From Kribbella monticola (GTDB taxonomy: Bacteria > Actinomycetota > Actinomycetes > Propionibacteriales > Kribbellaceae): a DNA stretch of 64,000 nucleotides. The notes beneath the pieces are model-generated. The model was not told the origin of the DNA. It did no database searches and worked only from the letters and a program-made list of their open reading frames with translations. Positions 25,287-33,586 of the stretch are shown here, piece by piece. Position numbers and translations under genes: made by a program. The stretch lies in the NCBI RefSeq assembly GCF_003261635.1, contig NZ_QFXK01000031.1, forward strand, positions 124,001 to 188,000. Reading direction: 5' to 3'. Position 1 is the first letter of the stretch, and each line of letters opens with the position of its first letter.

Positions 25287-25396
25287 GGCCCTCCTCGAGT
25301 CCCTTCGTCTCCCGGCCGGTCGGCCGGAGGCGTCGTTCTGGGAGTGAGACAGCACTGGGAGGAGTTCATGACGCGGATTCGCAAAAGTTTTTTCGC

Positions 25397-25422
25397 GTAA
25401 CCTCGCGATGACCGCCGTCGTC
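25397..25422 (+). promoter_or_regulatory. Possible ECF-type promoter of the sigma fusion gene
   Basis: GTAAC, 17 bp, CGTC: similar to the AAC ... CGTC pattern of ECF sigma promoters. It is about 100 bp before the start at 25521 and may show autoregulation. Only one such match was noticed, so confidence is low. Confidence 0.3.
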
Positions 25423-25520
25423 ATGAAGGGTGCACGGATCCGTCCTCTCGTGGGAGCCTTGTGTCCGGCAACTAAATGACAGACAGTGACGGTGTCGTGA
25501 CGAACCCAGGGGGAACCGAG

Positions 25521-27755
25521 ATGGAAGCGCCGGATGCACCGAGCGATGCGGAGCTGATCTCCCGCGTCCGGGCCGGCGATCTCGAGGCGTACGGCGAGCT
25601 CTTCGGCCGGCATCACCATGCCGCCGTGCGGATGGCCCGCCAGCTGGTCCCCGCGGGAGACGCAGACGATCTGGCCAGTGACGCGTTCGCCAAGGTGCTC
25701 GACGCGCTGCGCGGTGGCGGTGGGCCCGACCTGTCGTTCCGGGCGTATCTGCTCACCACGGTCCGCCGCGTGCACGTGGACCGGATCCGGGCCGGCCGGA
25801 AGGTCCAGAGCACCGACGACATCGCGTCGTACGAGCGTGATCCGGAAGGTTTCGAGGATCCGACGGTCACCGGGTTCGAGAGCGGCGCGGCCGCGAAGGC
25901 GTTCGCGAGCCTGCCCGAGCGGTGGCAGGCCGTGCTCTGGCACACCGAGGTGGAGGGCGAGAAGCCTGCCGCCATCGCTCCCCTGCTCGGCCTGACCGCC
26001 AACGGCGTGTCCGCGCTCGCCTACCGGGCCCGCGAGGGCCTGCGCCAGGCGTACCTGCAGCAGCACCTCGCCGACGTCGCCGGAGATCGCTGCCGCTGGA
26101 CCACGGAACGTCTCGGCGCCTATGTGCGCGGCGGCCTGACCAAGCGCGAGAACCACAACGTCCGCGAGCACCTGGACGACTGCGCCAAGTGCACCGCCGT
26201 CTACCTCGAGCTCGTCGAGGTCAACAGCGCACTGCCTGCACTGCTCGCCCCGGCCCTGCTGGGCACGGCCGGCATCGGCTACCTCGCCGCTGTCGGTACG
26301 GGCGCCAAGGTCGGCCTCGTCGGCTTCGTCGTCACCGGCTGGCGCAAGGTCACCGAGAACAGCACCCGTACGGCGGTCGCCGGCGGCGCGGTCGTGGTGG
26401 TGGCGGTGGTCGCTGTGCTCGCGGCTTTGGCGCTCACCGGCAAGGAGACTCCCCCAGCCGCCATCAGCAAGCCGCCCGCGTCTCAGGCGACCCAGCAACC
26501 ACCGGTCAACCCGCCGACCGTGAAGCCGCCGACGGTGAAGCCACCCACGGTCAAGCCGCCGTCGGTCCAGCCGACCCAGCCCGAGCCGACCCAGTCCAGT
26601 ACGACGCCGCCACCGCCGGTCACGCCCAAGCCGACGCCGCCGGAGCCTACGACGCCGATCTTCGACGAGGGGCTGCTGACGATCAGCGCACCGAAGTCCG
26701 GCGGTGGCGTCCCCAGCATCTACGGTCCCGCTGCGCGCGCCGAGGCGACGGCGGCTTCCGGCAGCGCGTGGCTGATCACCATCAAGGTGCCGGCGAAGAA
26801 CGCCAAGCCGGTGACCATCAAGGTCAAGTACGGCACCGCCCTGCACTGGCCGATCACCGGTACGCCGGCCGGCTGGACCTGTACGAAGGCCGCCGACGGC
26901 AAGAGCGGAGCCTGCACGGCGACGAACCCGGCCTCGCCGGAGATCCTGCCGATCACCTTCGCGGACCCGACCGGCGGATCGGCCGTCGACCGCACCTTCA
27001 CCATCTCGGCCAAGGCCGGCCGGCTCTACGACGACGACTCCGAGACCCTCGTCGCGCCGCCGCGCACGGACGAGAACCTGCTGAAGCTCGGCCCCGGCAA
27101 GGCCGACCCCGATGTCGACTACCGCGTGCTGACCGTTGCCCCCGGCACCGATCGGTCCCAGGTGACGCTGAAGATCACGTACGGCGCGTCGCTGTCCTGG
27201 CCGATCGCGGCGAACCCGGCCGGCTGGAAATGCAACCAGACCGCCAAAATCTGTATTGCGCTCACTCCGACCAGCCCCGCTCCCCTCACCGCCGCCTTCC
27301 CCGTGCCCCCGGACAGCCCGGCCGCAGCCCGGACGTACAGCGTGAGCGCGACGGCAGGTCTGGTCTCGGACACCGATTCGGAAACGCTGGCACCGATCCA
27401 GCTGGACGAGTCGCTGCTCCGGATCGTCACGCCGGATCCGCGGCAGGACCCGAATCCCTTTGTCTACAATCGTTTCCTGGTGATCCAGGGCGCGACCGGC
27501 CGGGTCACGCTGGAGATCGCCTGGGGCCGCAACCTCAGCTTCCTGTCCAACGTGGATCCCGGCTGGACCTGCTCACGCTCGACCGACATCCGCCGCGCGA
27601 CCTGCTGGACCGACCACTACACCAGAGCCTTCAACAGCGAATGGGCAGCCTGGCCCGGCCACGGCACCGCCAATCAGGTGACGGTCAAGGCGTCCACCGG
27701 AGGCCGCTACGACACCGACCAGGCCTCCATCCCACCTGCGGCCACCCGCCGCTGA
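25521..27755 (+). CDS. ECF sigma factor fused to zinc anti-sigma domain, membrane anchor and extracellular repeats
   Basis: 744 residues from ATG 25521, which has AGGGGG 7-8 nt upstream; an ATG at 25476 lacks a site. Domains: sigma region 2 (about 20-90), region 4 (125-180, ERWQAVLWHTEVEGEKPAAIAPLLGLTANGVSALAYRAREGL), a zinc finger H217-x3-C221-x2-C224 like anti-sigma ZAS motifs, a hydrophobic stretch (237-271), a strong membrane helix (287-306), a Pro/Thr-rich spacer with PPTVK repeats (about 310-400), and three extracellular repeats of about 110 residues, each with a W-x-C pair. Sigma factor, inhibitor and sensor are thus in one chain. Release probably needs proteolysis or a conformational signal; this is inference. 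Confidence 0.88.
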   Translation: MEAPDAPSDAELISRVRAGDLEAYGELFGRHHHAAVRMARQLVPAGDADDLASDAFAKVLDALRGGGGPDLSFRAYLLTTVRRVHVDRIRAGRKVQSTDDIASYERDPEGFEDPTVTGFESGAAAKAFASLPERWQAVLWHTEVEGEKPAAIAPLLGLTANGVSALAYRAREGLRQAYLQQHLADVAGDRCRWTTERLGAYVRGGLTKRENHNVREHLDDCAKCTAVYLELVEVNSALPALLAPALLGTAGIGYLAAVGTGAKVGLVGFVVTGWRKVTENSTRTAVAGGAVVVVAVVAVLAALALTGKETPPAAISKPPASQATQQPPVNPPTVKPPTVKPPTVKPPSVQPTQPEPTQSSTTPPPPVTPKPTPPEPTTPIFDEGLLTISAPKSGGGVPSIYGPAARAEATAASGSAWLITIKVPAKNAKPVTIKVKYGTALHWPITGTPAGWTCTKAADGKSGACTATNPASPEILPITFADPTGGSAVDRTFTISAKAGRLYDDDSETLVAPPRTDENLLKLGPGKADPDVDYRVLTVAPGTDRSQVTLKITYGASLSWPIAANPAGWKCNQTAKICIALTPTSPAPLTAAFPVPPDSPAAARTYSVSATAGLVSDTDSETLAPIQLDESLLRIVTPDPRQDPNPFVYNRFLVIQGATGRVTLEIAWGRNLSFLSNVDPGWTCSRSTDIRRATCWTDHYTRAFNSEWAAWPGHGTANQVTVKASTGGRYDTDQASIPPAATRR

Positions 27756-27849
27756 ACCCACTCCTCCGTCGGGAGCGCCGTGGTCGCGCGCGTTCCCCAG
27801 CAGCCAATCCTTTTGCTCTTGGTGCCCGGGGCGTCCTACTCTTGGGGTG

Positions 27850-28063
27850 TTCGTGGTGACGGAACCGAGTAGCGCCGTTCACCCGTGCAAGAGAGAGTCG
27901 CCGGTAGCTGGGAAGGCGACGCACGGGCCGGTCGTGAAGACACTCCTGAGCGAATGAAGTGCAAGAGGCCGTCCGGCATCCACGCGCGGCGGTGAAGGTG
28001 TGGTGGCACCGCGAGATTCCCCTTCGCCCACACCTCCGGGGTTCGAGTTGACCAACGGAGGTG
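27850..28063 (+). ncRNA. T-box riboswitch, translational type, Asp (GAC) specifier
   Basis: Seen in order: the AGTA of the internal loop E (27868-27871); distal Stem I arms CCCGTGC (27882-27888) and GCACGGG (27921-27927); AGAGAG; the apical hairpin GTCGCC / GGCGAC with a GGTAGCTGGGAA loop; the specifier loop GAA-GAC-A with GAC at 27939-27941; and the T-box TGGCACCGCG (28004-28013). The antisequestrator is AGGTGTGG (27996-28003) with CCACACCT (28028-28035), the 7-nt bulge TGGCACC and an inner GCGA/TCGC helix. The alternative fold pairs CACCTCCG (28031-28038) with CGGAGGTG (28056-28063), which contains the ribosome site. TGGC fits the G73 discriminator of tRNA-Asp. The outer 5' limit is approximate. 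Confidence 0.92.
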
Positions 28064-28071
28064 AAACAGCG

Positions 28072-29361
28072 ATGCGCATTCTCAACCACGAGATCCCCTC
28101 AGCAGTAGGCCAGACCGTCACGGTGGCCGGCTGGGTGCACCGAAGACGACGGCTGGCGACAGTCGGGTTCCTGATCCTGCGCGACCGGTCCGGCCTGAGC
28201 CAGATCGTCGTCAAAGCGCCGGAAACCCAGGCCCAGCTGGACGAATTGGGCGAGGAGACCGTCGTACAGGTGACCGGAACGGTGGCCGCCAACCCACAAG
28301 CCCCTGGCGGGGCGGAGATCGTCGACCCCACCATCACGCCGCTGAGCGAACCGGCGTACACCCCACCGATCGAGCTCTGGCGACCGACAGTTGGCGCGGG
28401 GCTTCCCGTCGTACTGGACAACGCGCCCGTTGCTCTGCGGCACCCGGCGATCCGGGCCGGGTGGGAGATCGCGGCGGCCGCGTTGCACGGCTTCCGGAGC
28501 ACGCTGGACGGTCTGGAGTTCACCGAGATCCAGACGCCGAAGATCGTCGGTACGGCGACCGAGTCCGGCGCGAACGTCTTCGCGCTCGACTACTTCGGCG
28601 GTCCGGCGTACCTGGCCCAGTCGCCGCAGTTCTACAAACAAACGATGGTCGGGGTGTTCGAGCGCGTCTACGAGGTCGGCCCGGTCTTCCGCGCCGAGCC
28701 GCACGACACCGTGCGGCACCTGGCGGAGTACGTCTCGCTCGATGCCGAGTTCGGCTTCATCTCCGACCACCGAGAGGTCCTGGCCGTACTGCGGAACGTC
28801 ATCGCCGGGATGCTCGCGTCGGTGGGGACCCGCGCGGCGGCGGCGCTCGAACGGCTCGAGGTCGAGCTGCCCGAGATCCCGGCCGAAGTACCGGTGCTGC
28901 ACTTCAGCGAGGCACTCAAGCTGGCTGGTGCGGACCCGGACGAGCCGGACCTGTCCCCGGCCGACGAGCGAGCGATCGGCGAGTGGGCGTTGCAGGAACA
29001 CGGCAGCGCCTTCGTCGCGGTCGAGGGCTATCCGATGGTGAAGCGGCCGTTCTACACCCACCCACAGCCGTCGGACCCGCGCTGGTCCAACTCGTTCGAC
29101 CTGCTGTTCCGCGGCGTCGAACTGGTCACCGGCGGCCAACGCCTGCACCGCTACACCGACTACGCGACGGCTCTGCACGCCCGCGGCGAGTCCCCCGACG
29201 CACCGGCGTACGAGTCCTACCTCCAGTCCTTCAAACACGGCATGCCCCCACACGGCGGCTTCGCCATCGGCCTAGAACGCTTCGTAGCCCGCCTAACAGG
29301 CACCGAAAACATCCGCGAGGTAACCCTCTTCCCCCGAGACCTCCACCGCCTGACCCCGTAG
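28072..29361 (+). CDS. aspS: Aspartyl-tRNA synthetase, archaeal type
   Basis: 429 residues, short like archaeal/eukaryal AspRS and lacking the GAD insertion of the roughly 590-residue bacterial enzyme. An N-terminal OB-fold anticodon domain (VAGWVHRRRRLATVGFLILRD) precedes the class II core, with motif 2 (VGPVFRAEPHDTVRHLAEY) and motif 3 (GGFAIGLERFVARL). It charges tRNA-Asp, and possibly tRNA-Asn if non-discriminating; the sequence alone does not decide. The ATG at 28072 follows GGAGGT, which is the site sequestered by the T-box leader. It is presumably a second AspRS beside a housekeeping one elsewhere; that needs the rest of the genome. Confidence 0.93.
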   Translation: MRILNHEIPSAVGQTVTVAGWVHRRRRLATVGFLILRDRSGLSQIVVKAPETQAQLDELGEETVVQVTGTVAANPQAPGGAEIVDPTITPLSEPAYTPPIELWRPTVGAGLPVVLDNAPVALRHPAIRAGWEIAAAALHGFRSTLDGLEFTEIQTPKIVGTATESGANVFALDYFGGPAYLAQSPQFYKQTMVGVFERVYEVGPVFRAEPHDTVRHLAEYVSLDAEFGFISDHREVLAVLRNVIAGMLASVGTRAAAALERLEVELPEIPAEVPVLHFSEALKLAGADPDEPDLSPADERAIGEWALQEHGSAFVAVEGYPMVKRPFYTHPQPSDPRWSNSFDLLFRGVELVTGGQRLHRYTDYATALHARGESPDAPAYESYLQSFKHGMPPHGGFAIGLERFVARLTGTENIREVTLFPRDLHRLTP

Positions 29362-29369
29362 ACACTGAT

Positions 29370-29405
29370 CTCCTCCTCGGCAGCCTTTTCGCTGCCGAGG
29401 AGGAG
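29370..29405. terminator. Bidirectional terminator between aspS and the secreted-protein operon
   Basis: A perfect 15-bp stem (CTCCTCCTCGGCAGC with its reverse complement to 29405) around CTTTTC, between convergent genes. Confidence 0.85.
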
Positions 29406-29425
29406 TCAACCACTTGTCAGTGGTT

Positions 29426-31252
29426 CTAGTTCGTCACAGTCACCGGGATCGAGGCGCTCGCCTGACTCACGTTGGTCACGTTGTCTGTCCCGACCACGAC
29501 CAACCGGTATGCCCCGTTGGTGGGCTGACCATTCCACGTCACCGGGTAATTCCCCGCCGCGGAAGTCGAAGCCCCGATCAGCACCCCGTTGCCACTCGTG
29601 CAGGTGCCGGTGTAGCCCGTGCAGTAGTAATAAGAAACCGACTTCACCCCAGACCCACTGTCATTCGCCACATCCGTCAGCGCAGCACCGTTGCTAACAG
29701 CAACAGTCACGTCAAACGCCCCCGATGCCGGCGCGGCCGTCATCCCACTCGCCGACGCCGTCATGGTGAGCCCAATAGCCGCCGTATTGATAACGACTCC
29801 GCTGAACGTCGCCCGCCCAGAGGCATCCGTAGCCGCCGTCGCCCCGGAGTCGATCACTCCAGCAGACAACGCCAGCGTCACGCTCACCCCCGACGTACTA
29901 ACCGCATTCCCACTCGAATCCTGCAACTGCACGGTCACCGCAGGTGTCATAACTCCGCCGGCAAACACAGACGACGGCCCTTGTATGAAGACCAACTTGC
30001 TCGCGGCTCCCGCACTGATCTGGATCGACCCACTGGTGACCGTGGTGAGCCCCGTACGACCGGCCGTCGTGTCCGAAGCCTTCAGTGTGTAGGTTCCGGG
30101 GGTATTGAAGACGATCCCGCTGAAGGTCGCGACACCACCGATTGCAGCAACGTTGGTGTAGGTCGAAGGCAGCGAGTTGATGGCACCACCGACCGGTCCA
30201 CTGGCGATTGACAAGGTGATCGTGTCGACCGAGCCATTGCCTGTGGTGACGGTGTTACCGGCGGCGTCCTGCACGGACACCCGGAAGTCGGACAGTGCAG
30301 ACCCGGCTGCACCGCTTGGCGGAGGCGATGTGGTGTAAGCAAGCTTACTAGCGGTCCCAGCAGTGATATTGAATGCAGCGCTGTCTACTGCGGTCATGGA
30401 GCCATCGACCGCATGGAGCTTGTAGGCCGTGCCTGAGGCGGAGATCTTGCAGCCTGCGAAGGTGATCACACCGTTGGTCTCGGTCTGCGTACAGCCAGAC
30501 AGCGTTCCCGGGCCGCCGTTGGTCGGGGTGCCGGGAGTGATGGAAAGGGTCACCGCAGAGTTGTCGTTCGTAACGGTGTTGCCGAAGGCATCTACGACAG
30601 TCAACTTCGGCTGAGTCGCAAACGCCACGCCGACAGCAGAAGTGCTCGGCGAAGCGGTGAATACCAACGCCGCTGCAGCAGCAGGGTTTACAGATACCTG
30701 CGGCTGGACCGCCAGGTTAACTGCGCTCCCGGTCGCACCGGCCCGAGACGCCGCAGCAAAGGACGCCGTTTGAGCGAGGGTCGGGGCAGTGACCTGAGGA
30801 GCGTTCGTGCCAGCTCCGTAGTTGATCGAGAACGTTTCCCCTGCCTTGCAGGATTGGGGAACGGTGATCGTCCACGGCCCTACTCCACCCGTGATCGATG
30901 GTGTGCCCAATGCACAAGTGCTGCCCGCTCCCGCCACGACCGTCGTGTAACCGGCGTCGCTAGAACTGGTCGTGGGTTGCGTCCACATCGCGGGGACGAC
31001 GACTGTCACGAACGACCCTGCAGCGAAGTCCTTGCCGTTGGGAGTGGTGAAGGTGAAGGTCAAACGATTTCCGGTCGATCCCGCAATCACCGATGTCGGA
31101 GTAACCACGAGTGCGCCGTCACCGCTGCTGGCGTTACTGGCTGCGGAGGCGGAGGTGCTGCCGACGACGCCGATGATTACGCCGATCAGGGTGGTGACCA
31201 GGCCGGCGATCAGCCAGGTCAGACGGTGCCGCGGAGTGCTGAAGGCGGTCAT
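29426..31252 (-). CDS. Large secreted Ig-like repeat protein (operon gene 4)
   Basis: 608 residues with an N-terminal signal sequence (WLIAGLVTTLIGVIIGVVGSTSASAASN). The mature part is almost pure Thr/Ser/Ala/Val/Gly beta-rich repeats: several Ig-like units of about 100 residues, each opening like ASKLVFIQGPSS or AALVFTASPSTSA and containing V-x-V-x-D-A-x-G-N-x-V, the bacterial Ig/invasin-like pattern. The last 70 residues (VSYYYCTGYTGTCTSGNGVLIGAS) match the end of the preceding operon gene. There is no sortase motif or C-terminal anchor. It is probably an extracellular matrix or surface structural protein. Its ATG overlaps the previous stop (TGATG). Confidence 0.82.
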   Translation of the reverse strand: MTAFSTPRHRLTWLIAGLVTTLIGVIIGVVGSTSASAASNASSGDGALVVTPTSVIAGSTGNRLTFTFTTPNGKDFAAGSFVTVVVPAMWTQPTTSSSDAGYTTVVAGAGSTCALGTPSITGGVGPWTITVPQSCKAGETFSINYGAGTNAPQVTAPTLAQTASFAAASRAGATGSAVNLAVQPQVSVNPAAAAALVFTASPSTSAVGVAFATQPKLTVVDAFGNTVTNDNSAVTLSITPGTPTNGGPGTLSGCTQTETNGVITFAGCKISASGTAYKLHAVDGSMTAVDSAAFNITAGTASKLAYTTSPPPSGAAGSALSDFRVSVQDAAGNTVTTGNGSVDTITLSIASGPVGGAINSLPSTYTNVAAIGGVATFSGIVFNTPGTYTLKASDTTAGRTGLTTVTSGSIQISAGAASKLVFIQGPSSVFAGGVMTPAVTVQLQDSSGNAVSTSGVSVTLALSAGVIDSGATAATDASGRATFSGVVINTAAIGLTMTASASGMTAAPASGAFDVTVAVSNGAALTDVANDSGSGVKSVSYYYCTGYTGTCTSGNGVLIGASTSAAGNYPVTWNGQPTNGAYRLVVVGTDNVTNVSQASASIPVTVTN

Positions 31253-32343
31253 CAGGAGTGTCCGTTCACAGTCGGCCGGGTGACGGTGGGTGGGGTGGTG
31301 TCTACGGTGATGAGGGTTGCGGCGCTGGCGGTGCTGTTGCCGGCTGCGTCGGTGGCGACTGCGACCACTCGGTAGGGGCCGTCTGCTGCGAGCGGCGCGT
31401 TCGTGTTGACCGGGAAGCTGCTCGCCGAGGCTGAGGAGGCTCCGATCAAGGTTCCGTTCACGCTGGTGCAGGTACCTGTGGAGCCGGCGCAGTAGTAGTA
31501 GCTGACGGATGCGATGGCCGAGCCGATATCAGTTGCGGCATCAGTGAGATTTACTACCTCGCTGTTGACGAAGAGCAGGCTGGTACCGAAGGTGACGGCG
31601 GCAGTGGCTCCCGGTGCGGGTGCTGTGGGGGCGGTTACGTCGTACGTGACTGTGTTGTCTGTGCTCGTGGAGGCGGTGTTGCCTGCGCCGGCTGCGTCGT
31701 GGGCGGTGTTTGCTGCGATTGACGCGGTTACGGTCACGGTGCTGGTCAGCCCGCTCACTGCGATGTTGTACGTCGTCCCGCTTCCGGTGACGGTCGCAGT
31801 GCCAGCAGTCAGCGTGACATCGGAGCTAGTGAAGTCAGTGACGGTGGAGCTGAAGACGGCGGTGAAGTTGATGGGTGCGGTCTTGGTCGGGTCGAATTGT
31901 CCTGCTGACTGGTTGACCGTGACTGTTGGTCGGGTGTTGTTGACCGTCACGTTGTTGCTCGAGGCGCTTGTGGCGGTCCAGCTGCCTCGGGTAGCGATGA
32001 CTGTGTAGTGGTAGGTGTCGTCTGCTACAGCGAGATCGCTACAAGACAGAGCTGTCGTTGCTTGCGCAGGAGAAGTGCCGCAGGCTGCGGTGGACGAGCT
32101 GTCGCTGTTGCGGACGCGGAGGACGTAGTACCCGGTCGCTTGGCTGGAGGCGGTCCAGCTGATGGCAACCGTTCCACTGCCTGGTGTTGCGACGGCGGTG
32201 ACGTTTGTTGGTGGTGCCAGGGTGCCGGTCAGTGCGCTGCCTGCGCCGGTGCCGGACGTGGTCCAGAAGGCCAGGGCGACTCCAGCTGCCGTCAGCAGGG
32301 CGACGGTTGTGGCGAGTAGGAGGAGCAAGCGTCTGCGGATCAT
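31252..32343 (-). CDS. Secreted protein with fibronectin-III-like and C-terminal YYYC module (operon gene 3)
   Basis: 363 residues. The N-terminus MIRRRLLLLLATTVALLTAAG is a signal sequence, followed directly by LAFWTTSGTGAGSALTG, a pattern like the SipW-processed TasA/camelysin class. A fibronectin-III-like unit follows (PPTNVTAVATPGSGTVAISW), then a Ca-binding-type Ig unit and the module SVSYYYCAGSTGTCTS shared with gene 4. ATG 32343 has GGGGAG upstream and lies 3 bp after the previous stop. It is extracellular; the role is unknown, but its position and modules tie it to the same structure as its neighbours. Confidence 0.8.
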   Translation of the reverse strand: MIRRRLLLLLATTVALLTAAGVALAFWTTSGTGAGSALTGTLAPPTNVTAVATPGSGTVAISWTASSQATGYYVLRVRNSDSSSTAACGTSPAQATTALSCSDLAVADDTYHYTVIATRGSWTATSASSNNVTVNNTRPTVTVNQSAGQFDPTKTAPINFTAVFSSTVTDFTSSDVTLTAGTATVTGSGTTYNIAVSGLTSTVTVTASIAANTAHDAAGAGNTASTSTDNTVTYDVTAPTAPAPGATAAVTFGTSLLFVNSEVVNLTDAATDIGSAIASVSYYYCAGSTGTCTSVNGTLIGASSASASSFPVNTNAPLAADGPYRVVAVATDAAGNSTASAATLITVDTTPPTVTRPTVNGHS

Positions 32344-32346
32344 GGT

Positions 32347-33486
32347 TCAGCTCCCCTGTCCTGAGCCGGAGTAGGCGAGCGTCAGAGTCGCGCCCTTGCA
32401 GCCGTCCTGGTTCACAGCGGTGTTGAGCATGGACACCTTTGGTCGGGCAGAGGTGCTGACACCTAGGCTGGACAGTGATGCACTGCCGTTGCCTGGGACA
32501 GTGAGCGGATAAGAGCCGCTGTACTGCGTGACCGCGTAGTCCGCCGTCGTACAAGGCTGGTTGTGAGAGACCGCGTACGCCGTACGGGTCACCGTCTTCA
32601 CCGTCACGGTCAGGTTGGTGACGGACAGCGGCTTCTTGTTCGGATTCGCCAGCGTGAGATCCAGCGTGCTGGACAAGCCGGGTGCCAATACGCCCGGCAG
32701 GTTTCCCGAGATGGTGAACGGACTGCCCGACTTCGCAATGACCAAACCGACGCTCGCATAGGCGTACCGCGTGGTGCCGCCCGGGTCCTTGCCGGAACTC
32801 ACCAGGTACAAGGTGAAGCTGCCGTCGGACGCCGTGGCGGGTGTGGTGATCTGCAGTGATGAAGAGTTCCCGGTCGTCGGGTTCGGAGTGAAGGTGGCCT
32901 TCGCCCCAGAGGGCAGACCGCCTAGTACTGCGAAGTTGACCGAGCCGGGGAGGTTCGTACGAGTCAGCTGGACTGTGAACACAGCTGTGGAGCCTGGCGC
33001 CATCGTGACCGAAGCTGGCGTCGCGCTCATCGACAAGGCGCTCGACAAGGGCGCGTTGACCGTCAGGCCGGCCGAGACTGCGCCGGTAACACTGCCACTC
33101 ACGCCCTTGATTGTGATCGTGCTCGACGCGATCGGCGTACTCGACGTCGTGCTGATGGTCAGGGTCGATGTCCCGCTACTACCTGAGGTCAGCGTGACGG
33201 AGGACGGGCTGAAGGCCGCTGTCGTTCCGCTGGGCACACCGGTCGCGGTCAGGTTCACCTTGCCGGTGAAACCTCCGGTCGAGGTGATCGCCACGGTGTA
33301 GGTGGCGGCCGTGCCTCGGGTGATGGACTGGCTGGCGGGTGAGATCCCGAGCGTGATGCCTGGCTTGGCCGGCTGCGCGCCGTACGCGACACCGGCCGCG
33401 GTCAGCAGCAACAGCACCCCGGCCAGGAAAAGTTTCGTGGCGGCATTGGCAGACCGAAAGGCGGGTAACACGCGCCTGGGCGACAT
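32347..33486 (-). CDS. Secreted Ig-like protein with C-terminal NQDGCKGAT module (operon gene 2)
   Basis: 379 residues from ATG 33486 (a GTG 6 nt upstream is also possible). The signal sequence TKLFLAGVLLLLTAAGVAYGA is followed by two Ig-like units rich in Thr/Ser (GITLGISPASQSITRG, SMSATPASVTMAPGS). The final 100 residues contain C-T-T-A-D-Y and end near NQDGCKGATLTLAYSGSG. These same landmarks make up operon gene 1, so gene 2 is Ig repeats plus a copy of the gene 1 fold. The paired cysteines suggest a disulfide. It is secreted; no enzyme motif is present. Confidence 0.82.
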   Translation of the reverse strand: MSPRRVLPAFRSANAATKLFLAGVLLLLTAAGVAYGAQPAKPGITLGISPASQSITRGTAATYTVAITSTGGFTGKVNLTATGVPSGTTAAFSPSSVTLTSGSSGTSTLTISTTSSTPIASSTITIKGVSGSVTGAVSAGLTVNAPLSSALSMSATPASVTMAPGSTAVFTVQLTRTNLPGSVNFAVLGGLPSGAKATFTPNPTTGNSSSLQITTPATASDGSFTLYLVSSGKDPGGTTRYAYASVGLVIAKSGSPFTISGNLPGVLAPGLSSTLDLTLANPNKKPLSVTNLTVTVKTVTRTAYAVSHNQPCTTADYAVTQYSGSYPLTVPGNGSASLSSLGVSTSARPKVSMLNTAVNQDGCKGATLTLAYSGSGQGS

Positions 33487-33586
33487 CTGCACCTCACTCC
33501 TTTCGGCTGGTTGGACGTGGAAACACAGCGGCGTTCACGGGCCGGGCGAGCTCCCCCCACCCGGCCCCCGAGAACATCCGAGTCGA

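Noticed and set aside
25287-26846. Long N-terminal extension of the degenerate GGDEF protein
   Set aside because: It would run antisense through the sigma fusion gene; the ATG at 25286 has a near-perfect ribosome site.
28020-28071. Rho-independent terminator as the T-box output
   Set aside because: No stem followed by a T-run exists; the competing helix instead covers the ribosome site, so the output is translational.
31514-33301. Hydrophobic plus-strand open frames inside the secreted operon
   Set aside because: They are antisense readings of Thr/Ser-rich repeats; no ribosome sites, and the minus-strand genes are coupled and have signal peptides.
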